From Ianthella basta (lineage: Eukaryota; Porifera; Demospongiae; Verongiida; Ianthellidae), in the NCBI GenBank assembly GCA_964019415.1, contig OZ025887.1:2969306-3033305 (forward strand): DNA of 64,000 nt. Direction: 5' to 3'. Below are positions 57,401 to 60,400 of this stretch, piece by piece. A program made the position numbers and the translations under genes. Each line of letters begins with the position of its first letter. Position 1 is the stretch's first letter. The notes under the pieces are model-generated. The model saw only the letters and a list, made by a program, of their open reading frames with translations, was not told the origin of the DNA and ran no database searches.

Positions 57401-60400
57401 CCTGAGGATAAGGGGGACAAAGGTATAGTATGGGTCAACTCATTCGCTTTTCCCTCCTCGGTTGTGGGCCATTTAAATAACAAAAATTTTATTGTGCAGC
57501 CTACACCACGGCATCACAGTGATGGGCAAGTTTGGTGGCAATCTGTCAGTGGGCACCGGAGAAAAATTGGGACAAAGGTTGTGCCCGACTTCTCTTTAAA
57601 TACATAGATGATACACAAAGCTACGGTTGCATGCCAATGCTTACATTTATGTTGTATGCCATTTTATTCGGCTGAAATTGGACTATGTGTGAGACCAATT
57701 GACTTTCAAAACCAGCCTCCAAACGTTGCCTTAGCAAACTTCGGACATCTTCTTCCACCACTAATCGTGGAACAGACTCTTAGAGCAGTAGCAGCTTTTG
57801 CCATCATAGAACATTAGCTACTCTGGCAACTGTGGGTTCCTTTGTACATTATGTTTCAGTAAGTACTCATTGTAAATGGATGTGTTGTAAGCAGTCATGT
57901 GTCTGTCTGTGCTGGAGCTTTCCTGTGCATGTGTGTGTGTGTGTGTGTGTGTGTGCATGTGTGTGCGTGTGACAGAGCAGCAACCAAAGGGAGCATGTAT
58001 TCCAAGTTGGGGCAAGGCATAAGAGTTAGCAACTCGAAATACTTGTTCCTTGGGGGGCCCAATCTAGCAAGTCCATCACTGTCGCGTAATCAACTTCACT
58101 ACTACCTTGTTTCCAACCACAACTTCATCAAGCTTAATTTCCAATGATATGCTTGATGTTCACACAATGTCTTTATCCAGTATCCTTCGATTCAAGCCAT
58201 TGCATGGCAATTTCATTCGGTTTCCTCGGCGTTCTCCAACTTCACACATTTTCACTATTCGCCACCATTTATAATTAGTCCATAAGGTGCTAAAACCATG
58301 CGTGTATTTCTTGCCACGTACGTGTAATGTCGCACTCATGTGTGCCCTGCATGCCAATTGCATTTACCTGGCTCAGTACTTTCAATCTCATAATACATAT
58401 ATCAGATAGATGCACCCCGGGCACCTTGCGCTTAGCATATACATGCATCACAAGGCACTAGTCACATGGTTATATTTATATGGATAGCCATTGGTAATAA
58501 AGAATATAATAGTTACACAATAGTAAAGTTTTCAAAGTTGCAAGTTGTTGAACAGTTCTTCCACATTGTTGATGCTGAGTTCAGGCATTTCCTTCTCAGA
58601 CTCTTGGACACAGACCTGGTTGGCAACTGCAGTTGGTCTCCTGTAGCAGATATTGATAGTACAGCTAGTCATTGATGCGATGATCAGAGACACGCAAGAG
58701 GGAAAGGAGTTGTGCTGAGTCAGAAGCCTCTGCATTCACTGTGGAAACTGGCTACTGGATGGTTGTTTGAAAATTAATGTTGTTGTTAATGCTCATTACG
58801 CTTTTGGATGCTGCTTGATGCTGAATCTCTGTTGATTGCTCATACATCCAAAGCCCCTCCAATGAGCAATGGCCTGTTCGCTCCTTGATCACCTTTTCAG
58901 GTACGTTGGCTGCGAAGAGAGTGGTTATTGCTGTTGCTCTTATAGTGAATGGTTGGTTTTCTTTGGAATCCCTACTTTGGCACACATATTGCTCACCATG
59001 GAAGACAGAGTGTCGCTTCCAATTGGCACAGATGTGTACAATGGTACTTGAATACGTAATTTGGAATGTGGGCAAAAGTAGAATACCTGGGCTTAGTATG
59101 CGTTTGGTGGCAGAGGCTTGTGTACAGGTCCAACAGATGCACACGACAGTGTTTACTTGCTTCCGGTACCACTGCTGATGTGACAACTTTGTTTGCCACA
59201 CTCTTTTCTGAAAGGTTTAATTGGGGTTCTTAGAACTATGTTTAGAATAGATATATATAGCCTGCTTCTCCTTGTTTGACTTGCTCCAACTTCAATCTTT
59301 GCCGCTCTTTTCCATGTAGGCAAAACTGTACTTCATTATAGATGAATACGGCATTATGTAAGGCCTGGAGAGTGCTGGTGCCTAAGACACCAGAAGCCCA
59401 CAGCTGATCTATTTCTCCTTTTGTGAATGGCTCATGATGTGTTGCTGATGCACCAACGTTTCTCTCATGCATCTGTCCGAATAGACTAGTACATCTACAC
59501 AGTTGTGCAGCTCCTTGAACTAGGTGTAACCCTTGTCCAAAAATGTGAGTGCCTTGGGATTTGTATTCTTCATATGCCTCTGGACTCTTGATAGTAGTGC
59601 ATAAACAGTGCAAGGAGGAAATTGTCCTTGTTCCAACTGTGAAGTGACTGAGCCAGTAGCACAGTATTTTTGGATCACTACTCTGCAATAAGCCACCAGG
59701 CAGAACATTCTCAGGTTGAATTGAATGGTAATCACTGGATATTATGCCAAACCTACCAACTACACCAGTATTGGTGTCTCAGCTGGTTGGTGCCTCTGGC
59801 GTCTCGCCACTTCACAAGATTCTTCAAGGCCCATTTAGTATTTGCTTCCATGTTCAGTGGGACAAATTCTTTCTGAATTTCATTCATAAATTCATAGTCG
59901 TGCATATCCATATACAAGTGTTTAACTTGTGGTGGATACAGAAGCAGCCAGTCATCCAACCATTAGTACCATCAGTACACCACACTGATGAGCCCCAATT
60001 AGGGTGAAAGCTGTCTGTGGCTCTTCCATCTTTGTTGGATGACTGGGGGAGGCAATCACTGGCCGCCAACCAATAGGGCTTCGTGCCCCCCTGCCAACTG
60101 AGACACCAATACTGGTGTAGTTGGTAGGTCAGGCGTAATACCCAGTGATTACCCTTTCAATCTATTGCCTCGCAGTGGCTAACTGCAAAAGCAATTCCCC
60201 CCCCTTATGCCATTTTACAATGATGTGGGTGAATGGCAGATTTCCGCCTACCGTTCCTTCAATTTTGGTTCAATAGCCATGCAGTACCATCAGATGTACA
60301 TTTGGAGCTGCATGCACGACAAGCTTTGGCTAAAGTTAGCTTGCGCATCGTTTCAAAGGACAACCACACATTGCTAGCTTTCTGTCACCATTTCTGAGCA

